From NCBI GenBank assembly GCA_036245805.1, contig BTRK01000004.1, positions 6,634,001 to 6,698,000 on the forward strand: 64,000 nt of DNA, given 5' to 3'. Of the stretch, positions 23,263 through 36,085 are shown one piece after another (the stretch's first letter is position 1; every line of letters starts with the position of its first letter). The DNA comes from Pristionchus mayeri (lineage: Eukaryota > Nematoda > Chromadorea > Rhabditida > Neodiplogasteridae). Under the pieces are notes generated by a model. The model did not search any database. It was not told the origin of the DNA and saw nothing but the letters and a program-made list of their open reading frames with translations. The position numbers were made by a program, and so were the translations under genes.

Positions 23263-26200
23263 ATGATTCCAGACGATGTTCTCGAGGTTAGAATTGTTCT
23301 TAGCACTTCTTCTTCTTATCCTACCCTCCTCTCGATTAATCTAGATTGTAATCTTGAAGATTCTGGACTCCTTCATCATTGGTGATGACAAGCTGAGTGA
23401 GATTTCCCAGAAGGTAAATATTTTTACTATTGCGATATTTCTTCTTAATCGTTCGATTTTGATAAGATCTTCTTCTAGGTCGAGGAAGAAATGATTGCTG
23501 GGCTGGAAAAGAAGGGAGGATCTAGTATTGCTATGCTTCCTTCTTTCGTGCCGGAGCTTCCAGATGGATCGGGTATAGCATTACTTTCTTTTCCTCTGTG
23601 ATCGTGTAGGTCGCTTTTGCTGTCATTTCCTCTAAGGAAATAATCATACGATTACTGCTATCGCATACTCCGCACAAACTATAAGCTTAAGTGTGCCTAC
23701 TGTGTGTATGTTTTTTTCTTTATAGAATCTGGTCAGTACGCTGTGATCGATTTGAGTGGAAAGAATCTGAGAATTATGCTGCTGACACTGAAAGGAACTG
23801 GTTGCGAACCTGACACAATCAGCAACAATTACATCTTGCCGAGTACTGTGATGAAGGGAACGGGTGATCAGGTACGTTTTTTTTCAAATATTGCAAACAA
23901 CATCAATGAAACAACAGTTTTGATTTTGTCCAATATTGTAATCTATCCAACTCACTTTGTATGAGATTCAGCATGATATACATTTTTACATGGCACTATT
24001 TTATTTTTTAAGTCTTGCAAAAATAGGGTTTGATACGTGATCAGATGCACTTTATCATCCTTGAATCATGTTGACCCCTCGTGACAAACGAAGTGTGCGA
24101 ATAAACAGTAGTCTCGAGAATGACGTCAACAACTGCGACCTTCAAAGTTTCCCCCGTTGCAGCTGTTCACTTTCATCGTGAATTGTCTGCACAAGTTCCT
24201 GAAGCAGTTCGATCTACTCGAGGCCAATTTGTCCATTGGGTGAGCTACTCATCTTCATTCTCATCATTGTTGCTGGTTCGTCTATCTTTTTCGCCCAATT
24301 GGGAGCACGGTTCAAAGTACGCTCTGGCAGAGCAGGGTAGATTGGAATGCGAACAATGCAGCTCGCAGGAAATAGAGAGTAGATTAATGCGAACGTTTTT
24401 TCTCGCTAGTAAATTGCTTGGTGCTGGATAACTGAAGTGTTGAAGGTTCGTATTTTCGTACCCGTGTGAGCAACTCTCGATCCGATCTGCTCGATTGCTA
24501 TGGTGGACGAAGGGATTCGACATCAAGGACTGCCTTCAGAAGGATGTGTGCAAGCTGCTCGAGGATGCCCTGGAGCTGAATATGGTCAGTTTATGCATAT
24601 CCCAGATTTATATATTACAGAAAATTATGGAAATCTATTACCAAAATTTATAAAAATATATTTTTAAGCGAAAATTCGGAGCATTTCCTTCCCACTTCGG
24701 AGCTTTCCTTTAACGATGTTATCCCGAAGACGTAGATGGATAATCGTCCTTTCATATGAACTATCGTCTTGCAGAGTACTCGTGCGCAAATCAAGGCAGT
24801 GATGAACGACACAGTGGGGCAGCTTGCTGCAGCCGCTCACCGCTACGGACCGGAGTGCACCATCGGAGTTGTCATCGGATACGGGTGCGTCGGCAATACG
24901 CCGGATGAGAGCCGTCGGATGAGAACCAAAAAATAGACCCTTCTGTAGAGCTTTCACAGAATCATTTTTGACTCTTTGGGAACCTACTGTGAACATGCTG
25001 AAGAAGAGTACATTTTTTGGTTCTAATCCGACCTTGTGCCGGGCACGTCACTTTGTGCTCGCCCTCGTTAGCTACATTGGTTCCGTCCAGTCTGCTCAGA
25101 CGATGTGCTAAATGTGACTGCCAAAGTGAGATTAATGGAGATTTTCGAAATATTTGCGCCTGCAGAATTGCAATTGCATTCTGCTAAGATGATAATGCGC
25201 TACTTATTTGACCAATGTTTCGTCACTTCCTGTTTCTTCTTGTATCACGAAGCACATGGGAACTATCTCATTTCAGTTGCAATTCGTCGTATTTGGAGAA
25301 AACAGAGAGGATAAAGAAGCTGGATTCGCCCTATCCGCACCCGGAGATGGTGGTGGTGACGGAGTGGGAGGAGTTCGGAGCTAACGTGAGTGAATGCACT
25401 CGATTGTTCCCATGGAAACAACCGTTGTGACGGCATGCCTTTGTCGAGAGAGATCTGAAGGATGATATGTGGGGAGTCGTGAATACAACTGTGATACGAA
25501 TGGTTTGCAGGGCGAGTTGGAGGACATTCTGACGCCATTTGACAGAGAGATCGACGCAGCCTCCGTGCATCAGGGAAAGCAAATGTTAGTGATCGTGCCA
25601 GTTCCGTTTCTTTGCACCACGATCTTGCACGTTATTATCTGAGTAAGCAAGAACAAGATAAGCAGGAGTGATGTGATTGCAGGGTGGACAAGTTGACGGG
25701 TGCGCTGTATCTGGGGGAGGTGTGCAGACGGGTGCTGGCCCAGTTGGTACTCGATCGACTGCTCTTCGATGGACAGGAGTGCGAGAAGCTGGACGAACCG
25801 GACAACTTCCCCACCAAGTACATCCTGGAGATACTCAGGTGCATCTATGGTCCATCGAACTATGCGTGTGCAGGGATAACAAAACGGGCACCATTGCTCC
25901 TAGCGGCACAACACTCTCGATTTTCTTATAGCAAGCAGCATTCTTCTTCCAATTTTCGGGTGCCCGTTTCCGTAAACCCTACCTGTTTTGTGGCTGAACT
26001 AGAGGGCATCCTCCCGGAATTTGAAGCTCGGCAGCGATGCTTTCCCACGTATGGCAGGGATTTCGGATGAGATAGTAAAGCCGGGAGTGTACTACCAGGT
26101 CCCTTCCAAGCTCGGGAAGATTTATTGGAGAATGAAGCCTAACTTTCTTTAAATACGCCCAGGCTTTGTCCTAATCCCGAACGGTTCTTTATATTATGAG

Positions 26201-27512
26201 CAATATTTATCATCGCAGCTTCTTACGAGAAAGCGCGCTAAGTTCTACTTATTATCAAAGGTATTGATGCGCGTACACCGAGAAAATACACCAGTGCATA
26301 TTCTGTCATTGAAAAACATGCGGCGACGGAACTACTTTTTTTTATTATCATAAGATTTTGATAAATATTTCTCATTATTTTTTTATCAACGCATTATTCA
26401 CACTGGTGTTTAGTCTTTGATTATTTACGTTAATCACACCTACGGAGTTGATTCGTGGTTCTCCCACTAATGAGCAATATGCATTGTAATATCTGGCATT
26501 ATTCAGCCATCATCGATCAATATGTCCTTTCCAGTGCTGCCGACACGAACAAGGCGTGCAGGAGGATCTGTGACGAGCTGGAAGTGCCCACTCATTCCTC
26601 CCTGGACTATGCCATTATCCGTGAAGTACATGCTCATGCCATGGTCCCAATGATCGAAAAGCATGTCCAAAACTGTCTTAACGTGCCTGGTTTTTGGAGT
26701 TCGGACCTGTGTAAAAGCAGAAAAGATACCCATTTTTTAGAAATTATTTTGACCTACCCTTTCGAGCACTGCATGATCCACGCTGCTGAGCGGTTTCAAG
26801 TAATTTTGTAAATAATGAATGCAATGTGTTGTAGGTCTGCCACCGAATCTCCCTTCGATCAGCGAGTATCGTGGCGGCTGGTTAGTGCATATTTTGAATT
26901 ATGAATGGAATCTAACTTTTTCGAAACTCCAAAAAGGCATTCTAAAGTGTGTACTTTCACCTAGGTTGTGCTAATGTAACATTCCTCGTTAAAGAAATTG
27001 TAAATCAGGAAATTAGTAGTACTTGTTTTCCCACTTTCTACATTTTGGTGTGGAAAGTCTGTGAATCTATACTCGTAAAAACATGCCAGGTGTTGAAGAA
27101 GTTGGGGATAGCAATTATCGGTAATGGTGATTTGTAGCCATCGGCGCCCTTCTCCGTCATCTGGGCTCGTCTCGAGTGAAGATCGGAGTGGGCGGGGCAC
27201 TCGTGCAGTTCCATCCCACCTACATGGGCATGCTCAAGGAGAAGCTCACTCTCGTCGCCCCTCTCAATTGCCATGTGAGTGTGGTAGAGTGAATAGAGGA
27301 AGAGGGAGTGGGCTAATTGAAGAAGCACTGTCGTATCGTGAATTTTGTAAAATCGGCTGGTTTTGCTACATTTCAACGGTATTAGCAATGAAAAATATTT
27401 AATTAATCGATCACAATCATGATATTCTCAGTGGGAGGTCGTTCCCGCAGACGAAGGATCCGCACGTGGCGCCGCTCTCATTGCTGCTGTCGCCGAGAAG
27501 CTCAATTTGTGA
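23263..27512 (+). CDS. Divergent hexokinase (450 aa, 14 exons)
   Basis: Member of the hexokinase family, which phosphorylates glucose at C6 using ATP. Exons: 23263-23286, 23345-23413, 23479-23572, 23726-23871, 24163-24239, 24446-24584, 24775-24884, 25277-25385, 25511-25584, 25683-25838, 26535-26625, 26835-26880, 27138-27274, 27432-27512 (451 codons, all phases agree). Recognisable landmarks: the sugar-binding WTKGF (157-161), catalytic Asp195 in NDTVG, EW in the EWEEFG motif, DREID and the YLGE helix. The length fits a single-domain 50-kDa enzyme. Several normally invariant positions differ. The first phosphate loop reads IDLSGKNLR instead of LDLGGTNFR, the second reads GYG instead of GTG, and the Glu of the (Y/F)EK motif is Asp283. 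The late GVDG motif is GVGG. It may therefore have low or altered activity. A C. elegans hxk orthologue cannot be fixed by eye. Confidence 0.9.
24905..25040. repeat. Inverted repeat in hexokinase intron 7
   Basis: The termini TCGGATGAGAACCAAAAAAT and ATTTTTTGGTTCTAATCCGA face each other across about 100 bases of unrelated sequence. The outer TCGGATGAGAAC is identical to the end of the M1 MITEs, but the interior differs, so this is a related but distinct foldback element. Confidence 0.7.
25890..26052 (-). repeat. Dispersed repeat R3, copy A
   Basis: Located in hexokinase intron 10. Its reverse complement matches the copies at 38725 and 62333 (shared blocks TTCAAATTCCGGGAGG, AGTTCAGCCACAAAAC, GTTTACGGAAAC). 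About 165 bases, no coding content. Confidence 0.75.
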
Positions 27513-29069
27513 AAGTCGTCTATTCAGACGCACCCACTGCACGCAAGCATTCACCATAACACTACGTACCCAGAATCTACAGTAGACTGACGATTGTGAA
27601 GAGTATACTTGTTTGTTTTGTTGTACATCCCCATTACTAGCGTGCCATTCTTAGTAGTGCGAGATTGTAAGATTTCATTGCATTTTTGTCCAGCGTTTTA
27701 ACTCTGTAATGTCATCATTTGTACTTGTTCAATCTTTTCCTGCAAGATGTGAGATTCATAGATTTTAGAAAACCCTCATGTGTACTTTCATCCAAACCAT
27801 CCAATCCCTTTGTTTCACTCATTTCGTCATCTCTATCTACTAGGAATGTTGAGAGATTATTGGAATACAAATGTATGACTGAATTTTAATGTTTCCTAAT
27901 TGGACTTGTGATCTTTTTAGATTGCTCCCCATCATTACTGCAATCCTATTCACTGTGGCCCCTGACTGTCGATCAAATTTATTTCAAAAATAGTTGAACA
28001 TTCATGCAGCACATTCAATATCTCATATGATTGTTGATCGAAAATTAAAGATGCAATTGGTGGAGCAATAAAAAGAAAGGGCAATAAGTTTGATAAGCGT
28101 ACGTAGGAGTGTGATGTCCCGTAAGCCCCACTCTCTCCCCCTTCTTCTCTTCTCCCGTGAATCTGACACTCTATCTACCTCTCTAGAGTCTGAGAGGGAG
28201 AGAGATAGAGGAGATTGACTTGACTGACTGCTGTTCACATGTTGAGGGAGGAAGACTCATCTATCGATTCCCATTCATCTCTTCTTTCTCCCTCTCTCTC
28301 TCTTACTCACTTTAAATCTCATCTGATTATACTCTGATAACCTTTTCCGCTCTCTAGCTAGGGTTAACTAGTACCACCTGGATTCGCCTCTTTTCACCTG
28401 TTTCTTTCAAATGGATCGGGCTCACACACTTCAGACGACGTCTTCTAGCCCCTTTCTGACGCAAACATGTAAATGCTACAAGTTCTCAGTCATTAGTCTA
28501 CGTTTTTTTATTCGCATGGATGTTAGCGCATTTGCATTCGTCGTTATGCAAATGATATTCAAATTCGAATCTTTGATTTTTGAATGAAATTTGATATTAT
28601 TGATCTAAAAGTACTGTAGAAATTCCGTGTGTGACCTTCTTTGATGAATACGGTACTTTGAGCATATCGAATATTCGTACGTGCAGTTTTCCTTTTCACT
28701 AAATTATGATAATTCATTGTTTTAATTGTGTTTATATAATTGAATCTACTTCCGATTCTTTGTTTATGCTCGATAGAAGCGGGATTCGCATCAACCGCAC
28801 AATGTGCTTCAGCCCTTCCATCCATTATTGTTGTTGATTCGTGCACCCATTCATCGGTGCCGTCCTTGCTTCTTGACCGTGGGTCGCTCTTATCCCCAGC
28901 TTATCCCTCCTTTCTATCCTTTGTGCGCCGTTCTCTTCACATGGCGCGTATCCTCAGATCTCCTCATTTCGTATGCACGGAATCCTGCCCGTTTTCTTTC
29001 ATGGTCTCCCCTTTACTCGATAATTCTCTATGATCTCTCGAGAGTCATCGCTGATCCAGCTGTTTATAG
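27513..29069. other. Hexokinase 3' flank and upstream region of the ETS gene
   Basis: A/T-rich 3' flank followed by pyrimidine-rich sequence. No supported gene. Reading frames around 28740-29091 lack recognisable domains. Confidence 0.45.
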
Positions 29070-29136
29070 ATGGGCGACATCTCACGGTTAGTGAAACTGG
29101 AGACGCCGGAGGAGGAGCCGACTGGCAGTAACCAAG
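29070..29136 (+). CDS. Possible remote first exon of the ETS-factor gene
   Basis: An ATG opens 22 codons (MGDISRLVKLETPEEEPTGS...) ending at a strong donor AAG/GTAAGA in phase 1. VKLE fits the sumoylation consensus (hydrophobic-K-x-E). C. elegans LIN-1 is known to be sumoylated near its N-terminus, so this acidic, Lys-containing leader would suit the ETS gene. Joining it would need a 6.9-kb intron and an acceptor at about 36032, which is the only one I found that restores frame. The link is speculative; the exon could belong to another transcript. Confidence 0.3.
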
Positions 29137-32100
29137 GTAAGAACGCCTACTCTCTCCTTTTGTCACCCATCTCTCATGATGATTATTCTACTCTCTGATA
29201 TGAGCGCATAATCGAGTAGATAGATAGTGGCACTATCTCGTCGCTTCTTCTATTTGCGGTCAGTTGAATGGTCTTCTTCCCGTATATGCGAATCGCTCCT
29301 CCTGCGAGTGCAGTTGTGTTCCCAGCTGTGTGGTGCCCGTAGCGGCGATTTGTCAATGGAGAAGGAGTGCGAGTAAAGAGAGGAGAGAATCCACCACTAC
29401 TCCTCTTCCTTTTCCGTCAGCATAATGGAGAGATACAGTCCACACTTCCTTCCATAGTGCCTGCTTCGGCGCGTGGCACATTGTGGTAGATCAACCACGG
29501 GTTTCATCTCTTCATCTGGATTTCAAATGTGTTTATGGAAGCGTTGCGTTGCGCAATTGTTTATATCGCCTGATGCGCGGATGAGTGAATCTCTGCCAAT
29601 CTGTAGTCACTAATGTCTCAGAGATCACACTTTGCATTCGCTCATCCCCCTTCATTCATGAACTTACTCTGTTGCCTTCAGCGTCCTCATATGATACCGC
29701 CCCCGATCAGATAAGCGATATTACGATCTCCCCCCTAATGGGATTGGCCAATTAAGGGAAGAAAGGCGCGATTCATGGCTCCCCCTTCCTCCCCCCTTTT
29801 CTTCCATCTGTCGGCATTCTTTCCGAGATTTGTATCATCTCGCTCATCCATCATGGGGAAGCCCTTATCGAGATGCCATTGGGAACCCCTCTCAATTACG
29901 GTGCAGAGATGTCGGAATTCACGATTTATTGTCCATCTAGGATACGCGCTGCACGAACCAAGACTAGACTGACACTACTCGTCTCTCAAGTTTCGAGAAT
30001 TTACACACTTTCCGAGAACGAATTCTTACCTTTTTGAGATATTTGTCATACCCTTCGAGAAAGGTCTCTGTTCTTCCACTGATGAGAATGAGAATACCGT
30101 GTAATCTTGGGTCTATTCCATACATCGATTGAGCTACTAGAACTGTTATGAAAGATGCGCCGCACTTTACAGTGTAATGCCTCTCGTGATGATGTTTGCT
30201 CTGCTCATCAGACAGTACCCTTGGGTCCCGTTCCTTTGTGCCCCCGCCATCCATCGGTTTCTCCCCCCCCCCCTCCCCCTCTCTTCCCGCCTTGGACTAA
30301 TCTCCAGATGTGATTCTTCTGTTCACTAGTTAGCCATCAATCTCCCACAGTTTCTTCACTCGACCTTTCCGTTCCAACTTTGAATTCCTCTTCGCCATCC
30401 GGGGGCAAGTCCATAAATCGCCCCTGGATACCTGTCTACTGTTTCTGCCTCCTCCCTCCATCACTCACTCCTTTGTTCGCATATCGATGGCGCGTGCCAA
30501 GATTTACGGCAGGCTATACACACAAGAAGTTGGATAGAGCGGGGGGATCGTTAACCGATCCCGGCCCCTGACAACCCAGGTCGCCAATATAGCACACTCG
30601 CACTGCTTTTTTTGCTCCGTCTAGCCTCGCATTCAGCATCGTCGTGCATATTCTGCCTATTACTCTAATAGAAGAAGAGCGGGGGCGTCGTCGCTCTGCT
30701 GAATCCACTATCACAGAATCGGGCTGATTATCCCCCCGGATATCGTCAATTTGAGAGAATCCACCCATGACCATTTGTGCGCACAGAAAGGATTTGACGC
30801 TTGCCGAGACGATGGAACGAATAATATGTATCGGGTGATCAGCAGAATGATACGGTAACGAATGGTGTACAGTACCCTTCTCGGATACGGTAGACATGCC
30901 TGTCTCTTCGGTATGGTATGGTTACTGAGGGGAGCCGGCCGCCTCTCATCTGTCCTATCAGCCTCTCTTTGCTCCATTAGGCAGTTGATCATTATTACGC
31001 GATGGCTGTCACTGTCCTCTCATCTCTCTGATCCTCCCCCCTCCACAGTGACAGCCCGCTTGCGGCTGCGATCATCTATCAGCCGTTCCTTCTTCTCCCC
31101 CCTCCCCCCTCCTCCTTCCGTCCCCCGTTCTCATTCCACGAATGGAGTATCTCTCCATCATTTACACCCTTCACACCCCTTGTCCAATTTGTCCTGGATG
31201 CCATCTTCTGCAGTAGTTGGTGTCTGCAAGTCATCTGGGAAGTAATCAATCACGCAAATTACGACGAGACTAGTTCTTTATTGTCCTGAAATCGTTTGTG
31301 AAGCCATGATCAGACGCAGAGGTCAGAAAATAGTTCCGAAATGCCATAACTTGCACCGAGATTAGAGTTATGACTAGTGAAAAAGTAGAACACGTGCAAA
31401 TTTTCTGCGATTTTTTTTGATAAATGTGAAAGTCGTACCCATTTTAAGAGCCCTATCTAGACTACTGATTAGACGCAGGCTCCCACACATTTTTTGTAGA
31501 TACTAAATATTGTTTTCATGGCTCCTGTTTTGGAGACTAGTCACGTGATGATGATATCACTGGAAGAAGGAGGCGCAGAGATTCTCTCATTTGAGTATCA
31601 TCAAACGCACCCGCGCCTATTTTTCACTTGATTTTTCGATCGCGTGCGCTTCCTAAATATCAATGATAGTACAGTGTTGTTGATAGATTCGTGTGCGCGA
31701 TCGTAGATGAGGCAAAACAAGGATTCGATAAGAATTAATCGCAGTTGAGTGGGGACTTCCTCCTCCCTCTAAATTCCCCCTATCCGCCAGTTCTTCACTA
31801 TCTCACCTTCAGTCTCACTATTTTCCTTGAATTCCCATAGACATACCCATACACTTGTCCCTCCCCTCTCTTGCACCAGTATTTCCACCCCTTCCTCCAC
31901 AGATTTTATGAGGCGAATCGACTAATTTGCACCTCTAACCTCTCACACTCACACACCGTACTAAGTGCCTGCCTTCATTATTCTGTCAGTGATTGCGGGC
32001 ATCGATTAAGTTTCAAGTGCCTACAGGCTCTCAGATGCGCGAGATACGGTACGACAAGTTTTTACCAAGGATCTCTCTGAATATGGCGTCTCGGCGGTCT

Positions 32101-35100
32101 CGCAGTGACTTCTCGGCACATTACCATTGACCGCTGACCACCGCACTTATGCAAAAAGGGTGCGAGACTGAGGAGTCAAAACCTCCCGAATGAGGTTGGA
32201 AGTGTGAAATGTGGGAAGGAGGAGCGCATTGCGCACCGCAGCCTTGCACCCATCTCATTTATCCTATTTAAATAAACGCCTCTAATTTGCTCCTCGGGAA
32301 GCAACTGCTCCCCCCACTCCTCTCCTTCCTATGGTAGATCAACACATCTGGAGTCTCCTCTGCGCAATGTGTCGCGGATCCCGTTTGGCCCCCAGCTAGA
32401 TTGCTCCTCTTTTATAAATTACTGCCGCCCATCAAAGAAAGAAGTGGAAATTAATGGAGATCTTTGGCACCGCGTCGAACATCCGATGATGATTAGTATT
32501 GTTCATTCATTAATTCATTATTTTATTACTATTGCTATTATTATTTTTCCAGTTGTCCTATATTAATGAGATGATGATGGTTGGTAGAGTTAATCACGGC
32601 AATTACTGCATATCACTGTTACTCTGATGACGGATGGTCTCGAGTAACTCTCTTAAACCGGTAGTGCCAGGGGAGTGGGAAGAGATTAGGGATAGGCGGA
32701 GATCTACCCACTGTGCTACCTTATCTAGAGTAAATGTTGTGAGAGGGGTGAGGCGAGGAGGACCCTCTCTCGATTGCGTGCACTCTCTAGTGCATCTCAC
32801 TCCAAGGTGATGATCAGTATCGGACCCTCACTAGATTGGTCAAGGACCGACGGATGGGGAGGGGGACTATTGACGCCCATGATTGGCACTGCCTGCGAGA
32901 TCCTTCTTCTGGGATACGGTAGTATATTCGAAAGCGCCCCCTCCTTGCCCTATTCGTAGCCTATCTCGTTTTCCGCTCAGTTGATTAATTTCTCCCATTT
33001 GGACCGTGAGAACTGTAGGATCACTGTGGTTAGTTCAATTTTTAAAGTTTCGGTTGTGCCCAATGCTTGAGATCCACAATCTCAAATTTGATTGCCGTTG
33101 CCTTCGGTGGCTGTAAGACTACTGATTACCAAATCTGGTTCAGTACGCGCCAGTGAACTGAGTGGAAGAGTGAGCCGAGGAAACGGTAGTTGCTTCCCCA
33201 CTCCGGATCCCCCCTTCCGATGCCATCGTTAGCGAATCGAATTTGACGCATCGCGGATTTCCACTGGACTCCTCGAGATACGGTAGCTAGTCGGGATACG
33301 GTAGCTAGGTGAAGAAGAATGGTCAACGCATTTAACCTCCCACTTCATACAGTCGGTAATTGATCCCCCTTAAGGAGCCGGCTGGTAATATTCCCGGCAC
33401 TCTGCTGATCCCTTTGACCATTCCGGCACTCTCTTGTTATCCCCCACTCTCTCTCCCCTCTCACATGCTGCACCCTCTCGAATATCCGTGGTCTCTCCTC
33501 TCCACGACCTTGCATCATCATCATCAGCCCCTCTTTAACCGTTTACAGTCTTTCCGAATTCCTCTTCTTTTCTTCTCCCTCCCTTGTCCCGTTTCCTACA
33601 AGTCACCCATTCACCGGCTCATTTCATCTGGGCTTCCTTCTAATTGTCCCTGTAGCGTACATTTATTTTACCTGTAAGAGAATTTGCTCCTTTTTGTATA
33701 GATTAAGAAATATCATCTTACTTTTTTATAGTCGACTGAGTTTGATTTCAAATGAGTGAATGGCGTCTCATTGATTCGTCTCTTACCTTAACCTCTCAAC
33801 TATTTCGCATTCCCTCATTTGTCTCTCTGCATCTGCTCCCTCCTTCCCTTCTCCCGCTATCCGCCCATTCACTTTTCGAGTTTAAACGACACGTTCCGAG
33901 AGAGGAAAAGGTTCGCCCCCCCCCCCCCTTAGATCCACTCAATGACCACCGTTGCGCATTTTAATGATCACGACTGTTCCACATCCGCATGAGTCGGTCA
34001 GTCTTTCCTGATCACTCATTCCTCCTCCAGTCGTCTGCTGCTTCCCCTTCATCTTCATTTGGGGCGGTTAATGAGTGATGCCCTTCCACCTTTCGCATTT
34101 CTCTCTCGTTTCCTTTTGTGCCCGGGTATTGCTCATCCTCCTACTAGACCTCATCCTGCTCTCCCTCTGGAGTCTTTCTGACTCACGATCGCCCTCTCCT
34201 TCGGGGGGAAAGACGCGACTGGAGGACAGAGGGGGCAGGCGGCGGTTTATCGTCGCACATCAAAGCGACCCCGGTTGTCCCGAGTTAATCATACCCACGC
34301 TCTCCGACTATTCTCTACTATCTTCCCCCCCTTTTGGTGCTCAGATTTCCGCTCAAAATTGGACCATGAATCTGTGAAGGATGACTGGGAGGTACATAAG
34401 AGCGGGGGGAACACAGATATTACTAGTCACTCCGTCTTCGCTTTCCCGATACATTCTGGCTACGGTACATCCGCCTACACCGTGTAGTGTGCATCTGATT
34501 CAACGTAGGCTAGCACCCTGTTCCTGAAAACTACACAGTGTTCGACCACTTGGCACATCTCTCTTCGCCATTCCCTCCTCATCCCCCTTTCGAGCCCTGA
34601 TCTCGCACTCTTAATTTGCCGCGCTCTCTGCTCCTGTATAATTGGCATGATATAGTGTGGTTGGAGGAGAGTCCGGCTCCTTACTGTCCCACTCCGTTTC
34701 GTAAAGAGCGATTCTTATCGGGACACTGCGCCATGCGACTGCACTTCCGCTTCCTCCTTCTCCTCGAACCTGCACTGTGCAGAGCTATCAGTCCTGCTGT
34801 TATTGCACAGCTTTAAAGGTGCGCTTATCAGGTAGGTAGGTGGGAGGGAGATACTGTTATGGTCCACCCGCTACTTCCTTATCCTTATGGTTAAGTCTTG
34901 TGTGCGGCGAGAGCACGGGAAGAGTGGGGGGAAGAAATGGCGGATCCGGGATGACCGGTTGAGTCGTGTTTAGAGAGAGTGGAGGAATGCAGGAGGGTGT
35001 GTGAAGGGAGGTCTTCCCTGCTTTCCTCGGGGGGCGAAAGTGAGTGACTCTCACTCTCATATCCGCTTATATCTCGTCCCTCGAGCAGCGGTGTTCCCTC

Positions 35101-36085
35101 CTCCTCCCTCCCTCCCTTCTTGGATTCTCAGCCCGACTTTCACTGGTAACCAGCTCAAGCTTGTTCCCCCCGTTCGGACGAGAGCGAAAGCCCGAGCTGC
35201 TGCCTCCAAATACTGTACATTGTCGCCCAATGTTCATTGTCTCTCTCTTGGCGCGCTCTTACCAACACTAATCCGCATTCCACAGTTCATTTATCAGTTG
35301 ACTTATCTCCACAATGAATGTCTGATCCGTTCGCCTCCTCCTTTCTCCATTCCTGATCGTCTTCCTTCTGCGGGAGGGAGAAGCACTCATAATTCCGTGG
35401 CGCGGAACGATCGAGAGCTTGATGAGGGATCTTAAACGTGTTATGAGAAGGAAGGAAAGCAGAGGCAAGCTGTAGCATCCCGTTGATAGCCCCTCCCATA
35501 CTGATCGAGTGATAGAGAGGAGAGGGGAAATATATGTGTGAGACGACGGAGAGGATTAGGAGGAATAGCGAGGGGTTTGATTGGATGATAATAGATCGGG
35601 TTAGAATAGCGAGCATAGCGGAGATTCCTAAAGTATTGTAGTGATATACAACAAGCTACCGTTGATCGAGTGTCCATCCAGTATATTGAATACAACTGCT
35701 AATTAATGGGATTAGCTGTTACCAGGCAGGGGTCAGAACTCCCACCTTTTCGGCTCGATCCACCACACCGCCTCTGGTACTACCCCATTCTGCCTCCGTG
35801 CCCTTTGATCTCTCTGCCTACAGTATGCCGGAGGTCGCACTGTTCCCCCGAGCACTTCCCCCGGTTCCTCCGAGGGGCACCACTCTCTCCCCCTTTCGGA
35901 AGCTGAGCAGCGATAGAGCGGCCGATCCGGGAGAAGATACGAGAGGAAGAAGCTCCGCCCCTCTGATAGAATCAGAAGTTGGCCTATCTGAAAGGAGAGT
36001 GACTAGTCCTTTGTCCCACTGCATTGTCTGAGTGCAGTGCGAGTCTCCCTGCTTCTTCAGTCGTCGTTCTTCCGTACCCACCGGC
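29137..36085. other. Long non-coding stretch (intergenic or giant first intron)
   Basis: Nearly 7 kb without a supported exon. The composition is strongly pyrimidine-rich on the + strand (C/T runs, poly-C up to 13). TACGGTA motifs recur (30850, 30886, 32045, 32914, 33283, 33297, 34462). Open frames here are low-complexity Ser/Pro/Leu-rich products of the pyrimidine bias. The size and lack of repeats are compatible with a large regulatory region for the adjacent ETS gene. Confidence 0.45.

Noticed and set aside
26455..26811. 118-codon frame overlapping hexokinase exon 11
   Set aside because: Only 26535-26625 is the exon; the remainder reads through intron sequence and has no similarity.
35822..36031. 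Possible extra 5' coding exon of the ETS gene (MPEVALFPRALPPV...)
   Set aside because: Follows a CTACAG but has no good donor that joins in frame to 36086, and its composition is low-complexity Pro/Ser/Arg.
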